Part shown: positions 35,062 through 43,218 of the stretch, piece by piece
Numbering within the stretch: position 1 is the stretch's first letter
Layout: every line of letters begins with the position of its first letter
NCBI GenBank assembly: GCA_022340885.1
Contig: JAJDND010000078.1
Coordinates: 1-52,042 of the forward strand
Length of the DNA stretch: 52,042 bases
Direction of reading: 5' to 3'
From: Desulfobacterales bacterium
GTDB lineage: Bacteria > Desulfobacterota > Desulfobacteria > Desulfobacterales > UBA11574
Program-made: the position numbers and the translations under genes
The notes under the pieces: model-generated
What the model saw: the letters and a program-made list of their open reading frames with translations, nothing else
Database searches by the model: none
Told to the model about the DNA's origin: nothing

Positions 35062-35361
35062 TCATGGAATAATAATTGTTTGACCTTTTGAAGGCACGAT
35101 TAAGCCGAGTTGATCTTTTGCAATTTTTGCAATTCGTTCCGGAGATTTTAAGCTCGCCAGTTCAATCTTCAAGTTAGTTTGCAAGGCGATAAGTTCCTGC
35201 TGTTTTTTGGTTTCTTTTGAAATGTCATACCCCACCCCGATACAATTGACCCGACACCAGGTATAAAGGAAAAGCTCGGAAATAAATACGACCATCAAGA
35301 TGATCCAAATACCCGTTATTTTTACACCGCCGTTATTCTTTCGTATTTTTCGAACCATCAT
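35062..35361 (-). CDS. ftsL: Cell division protein FtsL
   Basis: This 99-aa bitopic protein has a short basic cytoplasmic tail (MMVRKIRKNNGG), one membrane helix (about 15-36) and a periplasmic coiled coil (KKQQELIALQTNLKIELASLK). A conserved-looking PERIAKIAKDQLGLIVPSKGQ end follows. FtsL forms a trimeric complex with FtsQ and a FtsB-type protein and activates FtsWI. Identification rests on this pattern and on its position between rsmH and ftsI. Its ATG overlaps the rsmH stop (ATGA), so translation is coupled. Confidence 0.9.
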   Translation of the reverse strand: MMVRKIRKNNGGVKITGIWIILMVVFISELFLYTWCRVNCIGVGYDISKETKKQQELIALQTNLKIELASLKSPERIAKIAKDQLGLIVPSKGQTIIIP

Positions 35362-36296
35362 ATTTTCTCTGCGGCTCTAAGTTTCGCGCTCCTTGCCATT
35401 GGATTTCTTTTAATCTCATCCTTTGAAGGGCGCACCACCTTTTTCGTCAGCAAATGAAACGTCGATTTTCTATGGCAAACACACTCCGGAAAATCGGACG
35501 GACAGACACATCCTTTTTCAAGGGCTTTCAGTCGATGTTTGACAATCCGATCTTCAAGGGAATGAAAAGATAATACACATAGGCGGGCTTTGGGATTTAG
35601 GAGGTCCGCAACATTTTCCATGAATCCATCGAGCATTTCCAGTTCTCTGTTGACAGCGATTCTCAGCGCCATGAAAACCCGAGTCGCCGGATGGATTTTT
35701 CGATGAAACGATGCAGATTTTCCCACGGCATCGTATACGATCTGGGCCAGTTGGCTGCTGGATCTTATGGCATTTTGTTTTCTCGACTTTACGATTTTAT
35801 TTGCGATTTGCCCGGCCTGTCTCTCTTCCCCGTATTTAAAAAAAATTCTCTTAAGGGCTTTTTCATCCATACTGTTAATCAAATCTTCAGCTGTTGTTGC
35901 CGACGAAGTGTTCATGCGCATATCAAGGGGTTCATCTCTTTGAAAACTGAAGCCGCGTCCGCTGGATTCGATTTGATGAAGCGAAATTCCCAGATCAAGA
36001 ACAATGCCGTCCACTGCTTCAATTTTAAGTTCCCGCAAAAACTCGCCCAGATATATAAAATTGCCGTGAAAGAAATGAAGGGTTACATCGAAGGACGTTA
36101 AAACGCGTTTCGCGTTTTCGACGGCATCAATATCTTGATCAATACCGATAAAAACACCGGCCGGACTGATTTTTCGACAAATAGCACCGGCATGACCCGA
36201 ACCTCCCAGCGTACCATCGACATAAACTTTGCCGGGCTTGCAATCGAGATAATGGAGCACTTCGGAAACCATTACCGGTGTATGTTTGAACGGCAT
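35358..36296 (-). CDS. rsmH: 16S rRNA (cytosine-1402-N4) methyltransferase RsmH
   Basis: RsmH (MraW) methylates C1402 of 16S rRNA using AdoMet. The 312-aa protein starts with the family block FKHTPVMVSEVLHYLDCKPGK followed by the AdoMet loop YVDGTLGGSGHAGAI. Further motifs are GIVLDLGISLHQIESSGRGFSF, ATRVFMALRIAVNREL and LSFHSLEDRIVKHRL. Near the end, CVCPSDFPECVCHRK is a Cys cluster usual in this family. It is separated from mraZ by 4 nt. Confidence 0.97.
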   Translation of the reverse strand: MPFKHTPVMVSEVLHYLDCKPGKVYVDGTLGGSGHAGAICRKISPAGVFIGIDQDIDAVENAKRVLTSFDVTLHFFHGNFIYLGEFLRELKIEAVDGIVLDLGISLHQIESSGRGFSFQRDEPLDMRMNTSSATTAEDLINSMDEKALKRIFFKYGEERQAGQIANKIVKSRKQNAIRSSSQLAQIVYDAVGKSASFHRKIHPATRVFMALRIAVNRELEMLDGFMENVADLLNPKARLCVLSFHSLEDRIVKHRLKALEKGCVCPSDFPECVCHRKSTFHLLTKKVVRPSKDEIKRNPMARSAKLRAAEKI

Positions 36297-36300
36297 ATAA

Positions 36301-36747
36301 TCAGAGCCCTAATTTTGCAATTTCGTTTCTTACGTCCTCCTTTTTCATATCGTTTTCCAGATCCATATTTTCCTTATCCCAGTTTTCTCGGGACCAGATT
36401 TCAAAATGGTCGAGGACGCCGACCATAACAATGTCTTTATTGAATCCTGCATACTCTCTTAAGTTCTGCGGAATTAAAATACGATCCTGTTTGTCACAAC
36501 CACATTCAAAAGATCCCCCGATAAACACCCTTCTGAATCGGCGCATGCTTTCACTTTTTTCAGCCAGCGACAAAATGCGTTTTTCGATATTACGCCATTC
36601 ATCAAAGGTGTAGGCCATAAGCCCGCCATCCATTCTGGAAAGCATGACGCCATATGTCCCGTCTGATTTTATGACATCACGGAACCTGGCGGGAATGATA
36701 ATCCGCCCCTTTGAATCGATGGTATGAAATGAGCTTCCTCGAAACAT
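36301..36747 (-). CDS. mraZ: Transcriptional regulator MraZ
   Basis: MraZ is an AbrB-like ring-forming DNA-binding protein that represses its own dcw operon. The 148-aa protein has two SpoVT/AbrB-like halves, each with the DxKGR-type turn: HTIDSKGRIIIPARFRDV near residue 10, and KQDRILIPQNLREYAGF near residue 89. It is the first gene of the division and wall cluster. Boxes matching MraZ sites lie immediately upstream. The charged C-terminal tail is typical in length. Confidence 0.96.
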   Translation of the reverse strand: MFRGSSFHTIDSKGRIIIPARFRDVIKSDGTYGVMLSRMDGGLMAYTFDEWRNIEKRILSLAEKSESMRRFRRVFIGGSFECGCDKQDRILIPQNLREYAGFNKDIVMVGVLDHFEIWSRENWDKENMDLENDMKKEDVRNEIAKLGL

Positions 36748-36754
36748 ATATTTT

Positions 36755-36779
36755 CCCTAAAATTCCACTTTGAGCCACC
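36755..36779 (-). promoter_or_regulatory. Three MraZ boxes with 10-bp period before mraZ
   Basis: Read on the minus strand the boxes are GGTGG-CTCAA-AGTGG-AATTT-TAGGG. This gives three G-rich pentamers separated by exactly 5 nt, the arrangement recognised by MraZ in other bacteria. They start 8 nt upstream of the mraZ ATG, so bound MraZ would block early transcription or translation initiation. Confidence 0.7.
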
Positions 36780-36809
36780 TTTTCGTTTAAAAATACATAT
36801 TTCATAAAA

Positions 36810-36815
36810 TGTCAA
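36810..36815 (-). promoter_or_regulatory. Candidate -35 element of the dcw operon
   Basis: TTGACA on the minus strand, in very AT-rich sequence upstream of the MraZ boxes. The -10 element is ambiguous: a T/A-rich hexamer lies at a 16-18 nt spacing but none matches TATAAT well. Confidence 0.4.
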
Positions 36816-36892
36816 GAAAAAATAAATGAAAGCGTAATATTTTTTTATAATAATTCAAAAATGTTAAAAAGAAAGAGAAAATTAGAATTTAG

Positions 36893-36907
36893 GGTGGTGT
36901 AAAGTGG
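36893..36907 (+). promoter_or_regulatory. Opposite-strand pair of MraZ-like boxes
   Basis: GGTGG-TGTAA-AGTGG reads on the plus strand with the same pentamers and 5-nt spacer as the first two boxes before mraZ. It lies about 115 bp from them in the other orientation. It could let MraZ rings bridge both sites or control divergent transcription. Confidence 0.4.
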
Positions 36908-37208
36908 AGCGATTTATGGATAATTTCGTATTGGTGGCCCAAAAATTTTCGAAAAATTTATCAACCGGGCTATCCGAAAGCATGGGAGGGTTTGACATGT
37001 AGAACCGATCTCGTATAGAATAATTAGGCCCTGATACCGCACCACGAATTTCTGTACCAGTCCGGAGGAATTTAAAAATTGCGTGATTCCGGGTTCTTTG
37101 TTCAACGTTATGAATGATATTCAGATAAAGCCTCGACGCTGATCAACCCCTGAACGCTGAGTGAACCCGGGGCCTTTTAACTTTAAACCTTTTTTACAAA
37201 GGAATGTC
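36908..37208 (+). promoter_or_regulatory. Leader of the LytTR regulator gene with sigma-70 promoter
   Basis: TTGACA (36992-36997) and TAGAAT (37016-37021), separated by 18 nt, form a good sigma-70 promoter. It gives a leader of about 180 nt. The leader contains a GGAGGA site at 37064 before a 12-codon TTG-started frame (37079-37117), and an 8-bp inverted repeat CCGGGTTC/GAACCCGG (37089-37096 and 37163-37170). The promoter is well supported; the leader peptide is tentative. Confidence 0.5.
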
Positions 37209-37985
37209 ATGAAGATTCGCTGCGTCATTGTAGATGATGAGCCGCCGGCTGTGGACGAACTGAAATACATTCTTACCCGAATCGAAAACGTCGAGGTTGT
37301 GGCAACGGCAGGTTCGGCATCAGAAGGTGTTGCTGTGATTGAAAAGCTAAAGCCCAATGTAATCTTTCTGGACATCCACATGCCCAGGCACAGTGGATTT
37401 TATGTCGCGGAAAAAGTGTCGCGGTTGGAGCCGCCGCCCCTTATCATTTTTGCCACCGCCTATGACCAGTATGCTGTTCGGGCCTTTGAAGAAGGCGCTC
37501 TTGATTATATTTTAAAACCTTTCTCCGAAAAGCGGCTGCAAAAAAGCGTTGAACGCGCCAGCAAAGCGCTGTCTTCCGAAAGAAAAGACGTCGGCCAGGA
37601 AAATTTGAATCGCCTTTTGAATGTTATCGAAGGGACAACGCAGGTATTCAACCGGCTTCCAGTTGAAAAAAAAGGGCGCGTCCTGCTCAAGGATCCGACA
37701 GATATCTTTTTTTTCAAAGCTGAGGAGAAAAAAATTCAGGTCCATACGCGGGACGATTTATTTTTCTGCCATACCGCATATACCATGGAAGATTTGACAA
37801 AAAAGTTCGAGTTTCAGTCTTTCTTTCGTCCCCACCGGTCTTATTTGGTCAACCTGATCCATGTCCGGGAAATCATCCCATGGTTCGCGGGGCGTTATCT
37901 GCTGAAAATGAAAAACGAAGAAGCAACCGAGATTCCCGTCAGCAGGGGTCATGTAAAGGGTCTAAAGCAAAGGCTGGGACTCTAA
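37209..37985 (+). CDS. LytTR-family response regulator
   Basis: The start is set at the ATG at 37209 (MKIRCVIVDDEPPA) with AAAGGA upstream; the longer frame adds an unrelated N terminus. The 258-aa protein has a receiver domain with the acidic pair at 9-10, phospho-acceptor Asp55 in VIFLDIHMPRHSG and the Lys of YILKPFSE. The C-terminal LytTR DNA-binding domain spans about 150-255 (GRVLLKDPTDIFFFKAEEK; FFRPHRSYLVNLIHVREI). It is followed by a LytS-type kinase and a CstA-family carrier, the same set as E. coli BtsR/BtsS/BtsT, so it probably activates the carrier gene. Confidence 0.92.
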   Translation: MKIRCVIVDDEPPAVDELKYILTRIENVEVVATAGSASEGVAVIEKLKPNVIFLDIHMPRHSGFYVAEKVSRLEPPPLIIFATAYDQYAVRAFEEGALDYILKPFSEKRLQKSVERASKALSSERKDVGQENLNRLLNVIEGTTQVFNRLPVEKKGRVLLKDPTDIFFFKAEEKKIQVHTRDDLFFCHTAYTMEDLTKKFEFQSFFRPHRSYLVNLIHVREIIPWFAGRYLLKMKNEEATEIPVSRGHVKGLKQRLGL

Positions 37986-38137
37986 AGCATTTCATAAACC
38001 AGGGCCGTCTTTTATCCCCATATTTTTGCACTCATCCCTAAAAAACAACCTTTCGGAAAATTAAAATTGCGCTTTAATTTACAAATCGTTATAAAGAGTT
38101 AATGATAACATTCTTTTTTGTTTCTTAGATAATTGCA

Positions 38138-39874
38138 ATGACCGCCTCTGACCTTTTTTTCCGCCTTGCTGAAAATTTCGGCCTGATTGTCGGCGCCGCC
38201 TTTCTTCTTTTGTCCTGGAGTGCTTTTCAGAAAATTCTTTTCAAAAAAAGTAATGAATCTGAAAAGTTGTTGTTGATTCTCTTCTTCGGCACATTCGGCA
38301 TAATCGGTACCTATATGGGGGTACCCATCTACGGTGCCATCGCCAACCTAAGGGCCATTGCCGTGATCGCCGGCGGGCTCGTGGGCGGCCCCATTGTGGG
38401 CATCGGCGCAGGATCAATAGCAGGCGCGCACCGGTTCCTCATTGACATGGGCGGCTTTACTTCCCTGCCCTGCGGCCTTTCCACCTTTCTGGAAGGAATG
38501 GCCGCGGGGTTGATATCCGTACGGTTGAAAAATGGTATTTTAAACTGGAAAGCGGCGGTCCTGATCGGCGTCGTCGGAGAAACGGTGCATATGCTGATTA
38601 CCCTTGGGATGGCAAAACCATATGCCGAAGCATGGACGCTGATCAAAGTCATTGCCATCCCCATGATCACGTTGAACTCCATCGGAGCAGGTCTTTTTGT
38701 TCAGATCATCCGGTCTGTCTTGAAAGACAGAGAAAAAATCGGATCGATTCAGGCTCAAAAAGCCTTAAATATCGCCAATCGAACGGTCAGTCACCTTCGG
38801 TTCGGACTTACTCCCGAATCGGCCGCAGCCACCGCCCGGATCATTTACGACACCATCTCGGTTGCAGCGGTTTCCCTGACAGACGACACGCACATCCTGA
38901 CTTTTGTCGGCGCCGGCAATGATCACCATCAGGCCGGCCAAACGATCAAGACAAAATCCGGCATCGAAGTTCTTGCAACCGGCGAACCGGCTTTTCTCAA
39001 ATCAGGGGGCAGGATCGGCTGTTCGGTGGCCGGGTGTCCGTTGATGTCCGCCATTATTATTCCGCTGCGAAAAGGCGGACAGGTCATCGGTACCCTAAAG
39101 CTTTACGGCGATGATGATACACATCTTAACACCGTCGACTTTCAGATCGCGCTGGGTCTGGCCGATCTCTTCTCTACGCAACTGGAACTGGAAGATGTTC
39201 AATTGAATGCCCAGCTCCTGGCCCAGGCGGAGATCCGGCGTCTTCAGTCTCAAATCAATCCCCATTTTTTGTTTAATTCCTTGAATACAATCGGTTCCTT
39301 CTGCAGAACGAACTCCAACAAGGCCAGGGAGCTGATCTATGAACTGGCCAACTATTTAAGAACAAACTTTCAAGACGACCGAACCTTCATTAAAGTGGCG
39401 GAAGAGCTGGAACAGGTAAAATCTTATCTTTCCATTGAACAGGCGCGGTTTGGAGACCGAATTCGGGTTTCCATGGCCATCGAATCCGGGGCCGAAGAAT
39501 GGCTGGTGCCGCCGCTGACCATACAGCCGTTGGTGGAAAATGCGGTCAAACACGGTCTTTCGGGAAAGGAGAACGGCGGGCAGGTCCGTATTGCCGTCTC
39601 CCGAAATGACGGCAAGCTGCATGTGCTGGTTCAAGACGACGGAGTCGGAATGGCCCCCGAATACATTGAAAAAATATTTTCCAAAATCGGGCTGGAAAAT
39701 TCAAACGGCGGTATCGGACTAAATAACGTCAACCAGCGCCTGGAGCGAATTTATGGTCCCCATTACAAAATCCGGATCGACAGCCAGCCGGAACAGGGGA
39801 CTTCCGTACACCTGAAAGTTCCGGATAGACGGTTTGTTAAACAATTTCAACAGGCGAATGTATTTTCAAATTAA
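38138..39874 (+). CDS. LytS-type sensor histidine kinase (5TM-GAF-HisKA_7TM)
   Basis: This 578-aa protein has a LytS-type membrane sensor (about residues 10-195; GTYMGVPIYGAIANLRAIAVIAGGL and GSIAGAHRF motifs). A GAF domain spans about 215-350, with CSVAGCPLMSAIIIPL. The kinase region has phospho-acceptor His376 in LQSQINPHFLFNSLNTI. The ATP-binding domain shows PPLTIQPLVENAVKHGLS, VQDDGVGM and NGGIGLNNVNQRL. LytS relatives BtsS and YpdA sense extracellular pyruvate (established in E. coli), so the same ligand is plausible. The start is the ATG at 38138, without a strong ribosome site. It follows its regulator gene by 152 nt. Confidence 0.92.
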   Translation: MTASDLFFRLAENFGLIVGAAFLLLSWSAFQKILFKKSNESEKLLLILFFGTFGIIGTYMGVPIYGAIANLRAIAVIAGGLVGGPIVGIGAGSIAGAHRFLIDMGGFTSLPCGLSTFLEGMAAGLISVRLKNGILNWKAAVLIGVVGETVHMLITLGMAKPYAEAWTLIKVIAIPMITLNSIGAGLFVQIIRSVLKDREKIGSIQAQKALNIANRTVSHLRFGLTPESAAATARIIYDTISVAAVSLTDDTHILTFVGAGNDHHQAGQTIKTKSGIEVLATGEPAFLKSGGRIGCSVAGCPLMSAIIIPLRKGGQVIGTLKLYGDDDTHLNTVDFQIALGLADLFSTQLELEDVQLNAQLLAQAEIRRLQSQINPHFLFNSLNTIGSFCRTNSNKARELIYELANYLRTNFQDDRTFIKVAEELEQVKSYLSIEQARFGDRIRVSMAIESGAEEWLVPPLTIQPLVENAVKHGLSGKENGGQVRIAVSRNDGKLHVLVQDDGVGMAPEYIEKIFSKIGLENSNGGIGLNNVNQRLERIYGPHYKIRIDSQPEQGTSVHLKVPDRRFVKQFQQANVFSN

Positions 39875-40039
39875 TATGTGACAGGAATTTTCGCAGATTC
39901 GTGCAAAATATGACACCAAACCGATCGTTTTCAATTTTTGGTGATTAAAAAAATAGGCGTTCAGAGTTAATAACAAAAAGGTATCATTGGGTTTTTGGGG
40001 AAACAATGTCTGATTCTTAACCAACAAAAGGAGGGAATG

Positions 40040-41776
40040 ATGACAACACTTATTATCTTTGTCGGTTTTTTGCTTTATTTTTCCCTTTATCTGATCTACG
40101 GGAAAAAACTTGAAAAGGACGTGGTGAAGGTCTCAAATGATCAACCGACACCGTCTCATCGCCTTTATGACGGTGTCGATTACATTCCTGCGCGAAAGGA
40201 GGTTCTTTTTGGGCATCACTTTGCCTCCATCGCCGGCGCGGCCCCTATTATCGGACCGGCACTGGCGATCTGCTGGGGGTGGGCGCCGGCGCTTTTATGG
40301 GTCTGGCTCGGCAACATTTTTATCGGGGCCGTCCATGACTATCTGTCTTTGATGGCATCGGTCCGTTATGACGGGAAATCCGTGCAATTCGTTGCCACCG
40401 ATCTGATCGGCAAGCGGACGGGAAATGCGTTTTACTGGATCGTTTTTTTTCTGCTCATCCTTGTGGTAGCCGCTTTTGCCGCCATCATCGGCGGACTGTT
40501 CGTCAAAATACCGGCCATTGCATCGGCATATACCTATAAAATCATTGCCGCCCTGATCCTGGGTGTGCTGATCTACCGGGTGAAGATGAATTTCAGCCTG
40601 GCAACGATCATCGGTATTGCCCTGCTTTGCCTTGCCATCTGGCTCGGCACCGTCACCCCCTTTAAAGGAACCTATATAACCTGGATGTGGGTCTTCTTTT
40701 TCTACATTGTCATCGCATCTGCGATCCCGGTAAATGTTCTCCTCCAGCCCAGGGATTACCTGAACTCCTGGCTGCTCTATGCCGGACTGGTTTTGGGGTT
40801 CGCGGCAGCCGTCTTTGCATTCAAGGGTTTCGAAGTCCCTGCATTTGCCGGATTCTCCCCGGTGCTCCTGGGGGGTAAGCCCACACCTTTCTGGCCGGCG
40901 ATACCCCTTGTCATTGCCTGCGGTTCACTGTCCGGATTCCACTCACTGGTGGCTTCCGGAACATCTTCGAAACAGCTCGACAAAGAAAGCGACGGCCTTT
41001 TGATCGGTTACGGCGCCATGTTTATGGAGGGATTCCTCTCAACCATTGTCGTCGTCTCTATTGCCGGTTTCGGTTATGCGGCCCTTAAGACGGCTGCAGC
41101 GGCAAAAGGCATGGAATTCACCCTCAACGCATCCAACTGGGGAGCAACTTTCACAGGAATCTCCGCAAAATTGGGTCTCTCTAAGGCCAACCTCTTTGTT
41201 CAGTCTTACGCCGACATGGTGGCCGCGACATGGCTTTCCTTTATCCCCGCTAAATTTGTCAAAGTGCTTGCCGGGATGTGGGTGGCATCCTTTGCCATGA
41301 CCACGCTGGACACGACCAACCGCCTGGCCAGATATTGCCTGTCGGAAATGTGCACACCGCTGAAGGAAAACGCCCAAGGATTATACAATGTCCTGACCAA
41401 CCGGTGGGTGGCCTCGGTCATCCCTGCGGCTATCGGCATCTACCTTGCCGCCAGCGGCAACTGGCTCGTCATCTGGGGTTCCTTCGGCGCTGCAAACCAG
41501 TTGATCGCGTCCATCGCACTCATGACCGGCGCGGCCTATATCGCTAAAAAGCTGAAATCCGGATTCGCCAATGCCGCAGTGGTTCCTGCATGGTTGCTCT
41601 GGATTACCGTAACAGCGGCGTTCATCTGGTTCATCCTGATAGTCCAACCCGGTGCGATTGCCGCAAAACCGGTTCCCGGGTGGTCGGTGATGGTGATTCT
41701 GGTCGTGATGTTTATACTGAACTTTGTATTTATTTACGACTTTGTTAAATCAAAATCTTACAAGAAGGCGGAATAA
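40040..41776 (+). CDS. CstA-family carbon starvation/pyruvate or peptide transporter
   Basis: The start is set at the ATG at 40040, 5 nt after an AGGAGGG site, giving 578 aa. It is a polytopic membrane protein with about 15 helices. CstA hallmarks are visible: DGVDYIPARKEVLFGHHFASIAGAAPIIGPALA near the N terminus, the HDYLSLMASVRYDGKS loop, GSLSGFHSLVASGTSSKQL, and the later TLDTTNRLARY and SFGAANQLIASIAL segments. Family members (CstA, BtsT) import pyruvate and possibly peptides. The upstream LytS/LytTR pair fits BtsSR control. It is shorter than E. coli CstA. No YbdD-type small partner follows. Confidence 0.93.
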   Translation: MTTLIIFVGFLLYFSLYLIYGKKLEKDVVKVSNDQPTPSHRLYDGVDYIPARKEVLFGHHFASIAGAAPIIGPALAICWGWAPALLWVWLGNIFIGAVHDYLSLMASVRYDGKSVQFVATDLIGKRTGNAFYWIVFFLLILVVAAFAAIIGGLFVKIPAIASAYTYKIIAALILGVLIYRVKMNFSLATIIGIALLCLAIWLGTVTPFKGTYITWMWVFFFYIVIASAIPVNVLLQPRDYLNSWLLYAGLVLGFAAAVFAFKGFEVPAFAGFSPVLLGGKPTPFWPAIPLVIACGSLSGFHSLVASGTSSKQLDKESDGLLIGYGAMFMEGFLSTIVVVSIAGFGYAALKTAAAAKGMEFTLNASNWGATFTGISAKLGLSKANLFVQSYADMVAATWLSFIPAKFVKVLAGMWVASFAMTTLDTTNRLARYCLSEMCTPLKENAQGLYNVLTNRWVASVIPAAIGIYLAASGNWLVIWGSFGAANQLIASIALMTGAAYIAKKLKSGFANAAVVPAWLLWITVTAAFIWFILIVQPGAIAAKPVPGWSVMVILVVMFILNFVFIYDFVKSKSYKKAE

Positions 41777-41785
41777 AAGGCCTGA

Positions 41786-41971
41786 GTCAACTGCCACCCG
41801 CTTTGCGGGTGGCTTGCCTTTTCCGGCCATAGGCCGAAAAGGCAAAAGCACGCCAGTGCTTTCGACGTTGAACTTGCATCCGGGGGCAAATCACCCAGTT
41901 TGTTTTGCAAGAATCAGCCATGTCAAACAGGTTGCCGGTGCATGGTTTCAGCGATGCCGTGCACCGGCAAT
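41786..41971. other. Structured intergenic region with successive hairpins
   Basis: Between cstA and the 93-aa gene lie: GCCACCCGC-TTT-GCGGGTGGC (41793-41813); a long hairpin of TTGCCTTTTC plus CGGCC against GGCCGAAAAGGCAA (41814-41845, one bulge); AGCAC-GCCA-GTGCT (41847-41860); a TCAAC/GTTGA closing pair around them; a CTTGCA/TGCAAG pair; and a stem GTTGCCGGTGCAtGG against the reverse complement of CGTGCACCGGCAAT (41931-41971). The first hairpin could end cstA transcription. The whole looks like a structured RNA or a small mobile repeat. Confidence 0.6.
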
Positions 41972-41993
41972 CTTATGACGTACGGAGCGTATC

Positions 41994-42275
41994 ATGATTT
42001 CCTCGCTTTATCAGTGGATTCGCCGCCTCTTTGCCGATATTGACGCAACACATCGAGAAAAAGCCGCAGCACTCACTGTCTTGGAAATGGAGGAGTTGGA
42101 AAATATTTTTGCGCTGTTGCTATTGGGCGCCTTCACGGGTGTCCCGTCCCCGCCGACGTTTCTGGCTGTGGAATTGCTTCCGCATATGGAACGGGAATTA
42201 AAGATACTTTGCAAGCGGGCAAACGATTGCAGCGATATGTTGGCTGAAATGTGCGGCACCATTGGGATAGACTAG
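41994..42275 (+). CDS. Hypothetical helical protein, 93 aa, upstream of ArsA-like ATPase
   Basis: I do not recognise this family. The protein is helical, with an N-terminal amphipathic stretch (SLYQWIRRLFADID), an acidic helix (LEMEELENIFALLLLGAF) and a VPSPPTFLAVELLPHME turn. The C-terminal part has three Cys residues (LCKRANDCSDMLAEMC). The hydrophobic ALLLLGAFTG is too short for a clear membrane span. Its stop codon is immediately followed by the start codon of the ArsA-like gene (no gap), so the two are translationally coupled and probably act together. Confidence 0.7.
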   Translation: MISSLYQWIRRLFADIDATHREKAAALTVLEMEELENIFALLLLGAFTGVPSPPTFLAVELLPHMERELKILCKRANDCSDMLAEMCGTIGID

Positions 42276-43208
42276 ATGAAAATTCTTTTTTTTACCGGCA
42301 AAGGCGGGGTTGGAAAATCGACGATGGCCGCAGCTATGGCGCAGCAATTGTCCCAAAAGCATCGGGTTCTCATTGTATCCCTGGACCCGGCCCACAACCT
42401 CGGCGACATCTTTGGCGTTGCAATCAACCACAAAAAATATCGATATACCGATTCGCTCAATCTCAAAGAGATAAATCTTCAGAAGCTTTGCCGGGACTAT
42501 CTCCAGCGGGAAAGCCGCGTTCTTACCGAAACTTACCGATATCTTCAAACCATAAACCTGGACAACTATTTCTCGGTTTTGAAATATTCGCCGGGAATTG
42601 AAGAATACGCACTTTTAACCGGTATCGAAGAAACCATCCGATCCGAAAAAGATTTCGATTATATTGTCTTTGATACACCGCCTACGGGATTGACGCTGAG
42701 ATTCCTTGCCCTTCCCTGGGTCACGGTGACATGGATCGACCGGCTCATTCAGATCAGACGGGACATTTTGGAAAAACGGCATACGATTTATCGAATCCGA
42801 GGCATACTCGACGACAAGGAAACCATCTTAAGCTATGAAGAAGATGACGATGATATATTGAAGCGCCTCAAAAAACTCAAAGAAAATTATCGAGATCTTT
42901 CCTCGCTCCTTCAAGGCGAAGATTGCGGCATCGTCCTCGTTTACAATCCCGATACGCTATCGGTGAAAGAGTCGAAGCGACTTATCGACGGCCTTCGGGA
43001 TCTGAAGCTTCCGCTGCGACTCTTAATCAACAATAAAGTTCAAATCAGGTATCAGAACATGGCCGACCACGTGGATTCGGCGATGCAGACGCTCGCACCG
43101 TCGGTTCCCATCCAGCATGTGGCCTTCTCGGAAGGCCTCCTTGACGCGGGAAACAGCACACTGTACAATATCCCCGAAACCATTTTATCTCCCTTTGAAA
43201 TGAAATAA
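42276..43208 (+). CDS. ArsA/GET3-family ATPase
   Basis: This 310-aa protein starts with the deviant Walker A motif FFTGKGGVGKSTMAAAMA and the switch I-like SLDPAHNLGDIFG. These are followed by VFDTPPTGLTLRFLALP, the ArsA/GET3 DTAPTGHTLRLL equivalent. It is a single ATPase half, so it should work as a dimer. There is no obvious metalloid-binding Cys triad. ArsA homologues energise arsenite efflux or deliver tail-anchored membrane proteins. No ars genes are near; the neighbours are a small helical protein and two membrane-anchored paralogues, so a protein-targeting or assembly role is more likely than arsenite export. Confidence 0.85.
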   Translation: MKILFFTGKGGVGKSTMAAAMAQQLSQKHRVLIVSLDPAHNLGDIFGVAINHKKYRYTDSLNLKEINLQKLCRDYLQRESRVLTETYRYLQTINLDNYFSVLKYSPGIEEYALLTGIEETIRSEKDFDYIVFDTPPTGLTLRFLALPWVTVTWIDRLIQIRRDILEKRHTIYRIRGILDDKETILSYEEDDDDILKRLKKLKENYRDLSSLLQGEDCGIVLVYNPDTLSVKESKRLIDGLRDLKLPLRLLINNKVQIRYQNMADHVDSAMQTLAPSVPIQHVAFSEGLLDAGNSTLYNIPETILSPFEMK

Positions 43209-43218
43209 GGCAAAAGAA

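Noticed and set aside
42276-43208. Arsenite resistance operon
   Set aside because: Only an ArsA-like ATPase is present. ArsB, ArsC, ArsD and ArsR are absent and no metalloid Cys triad is visible.
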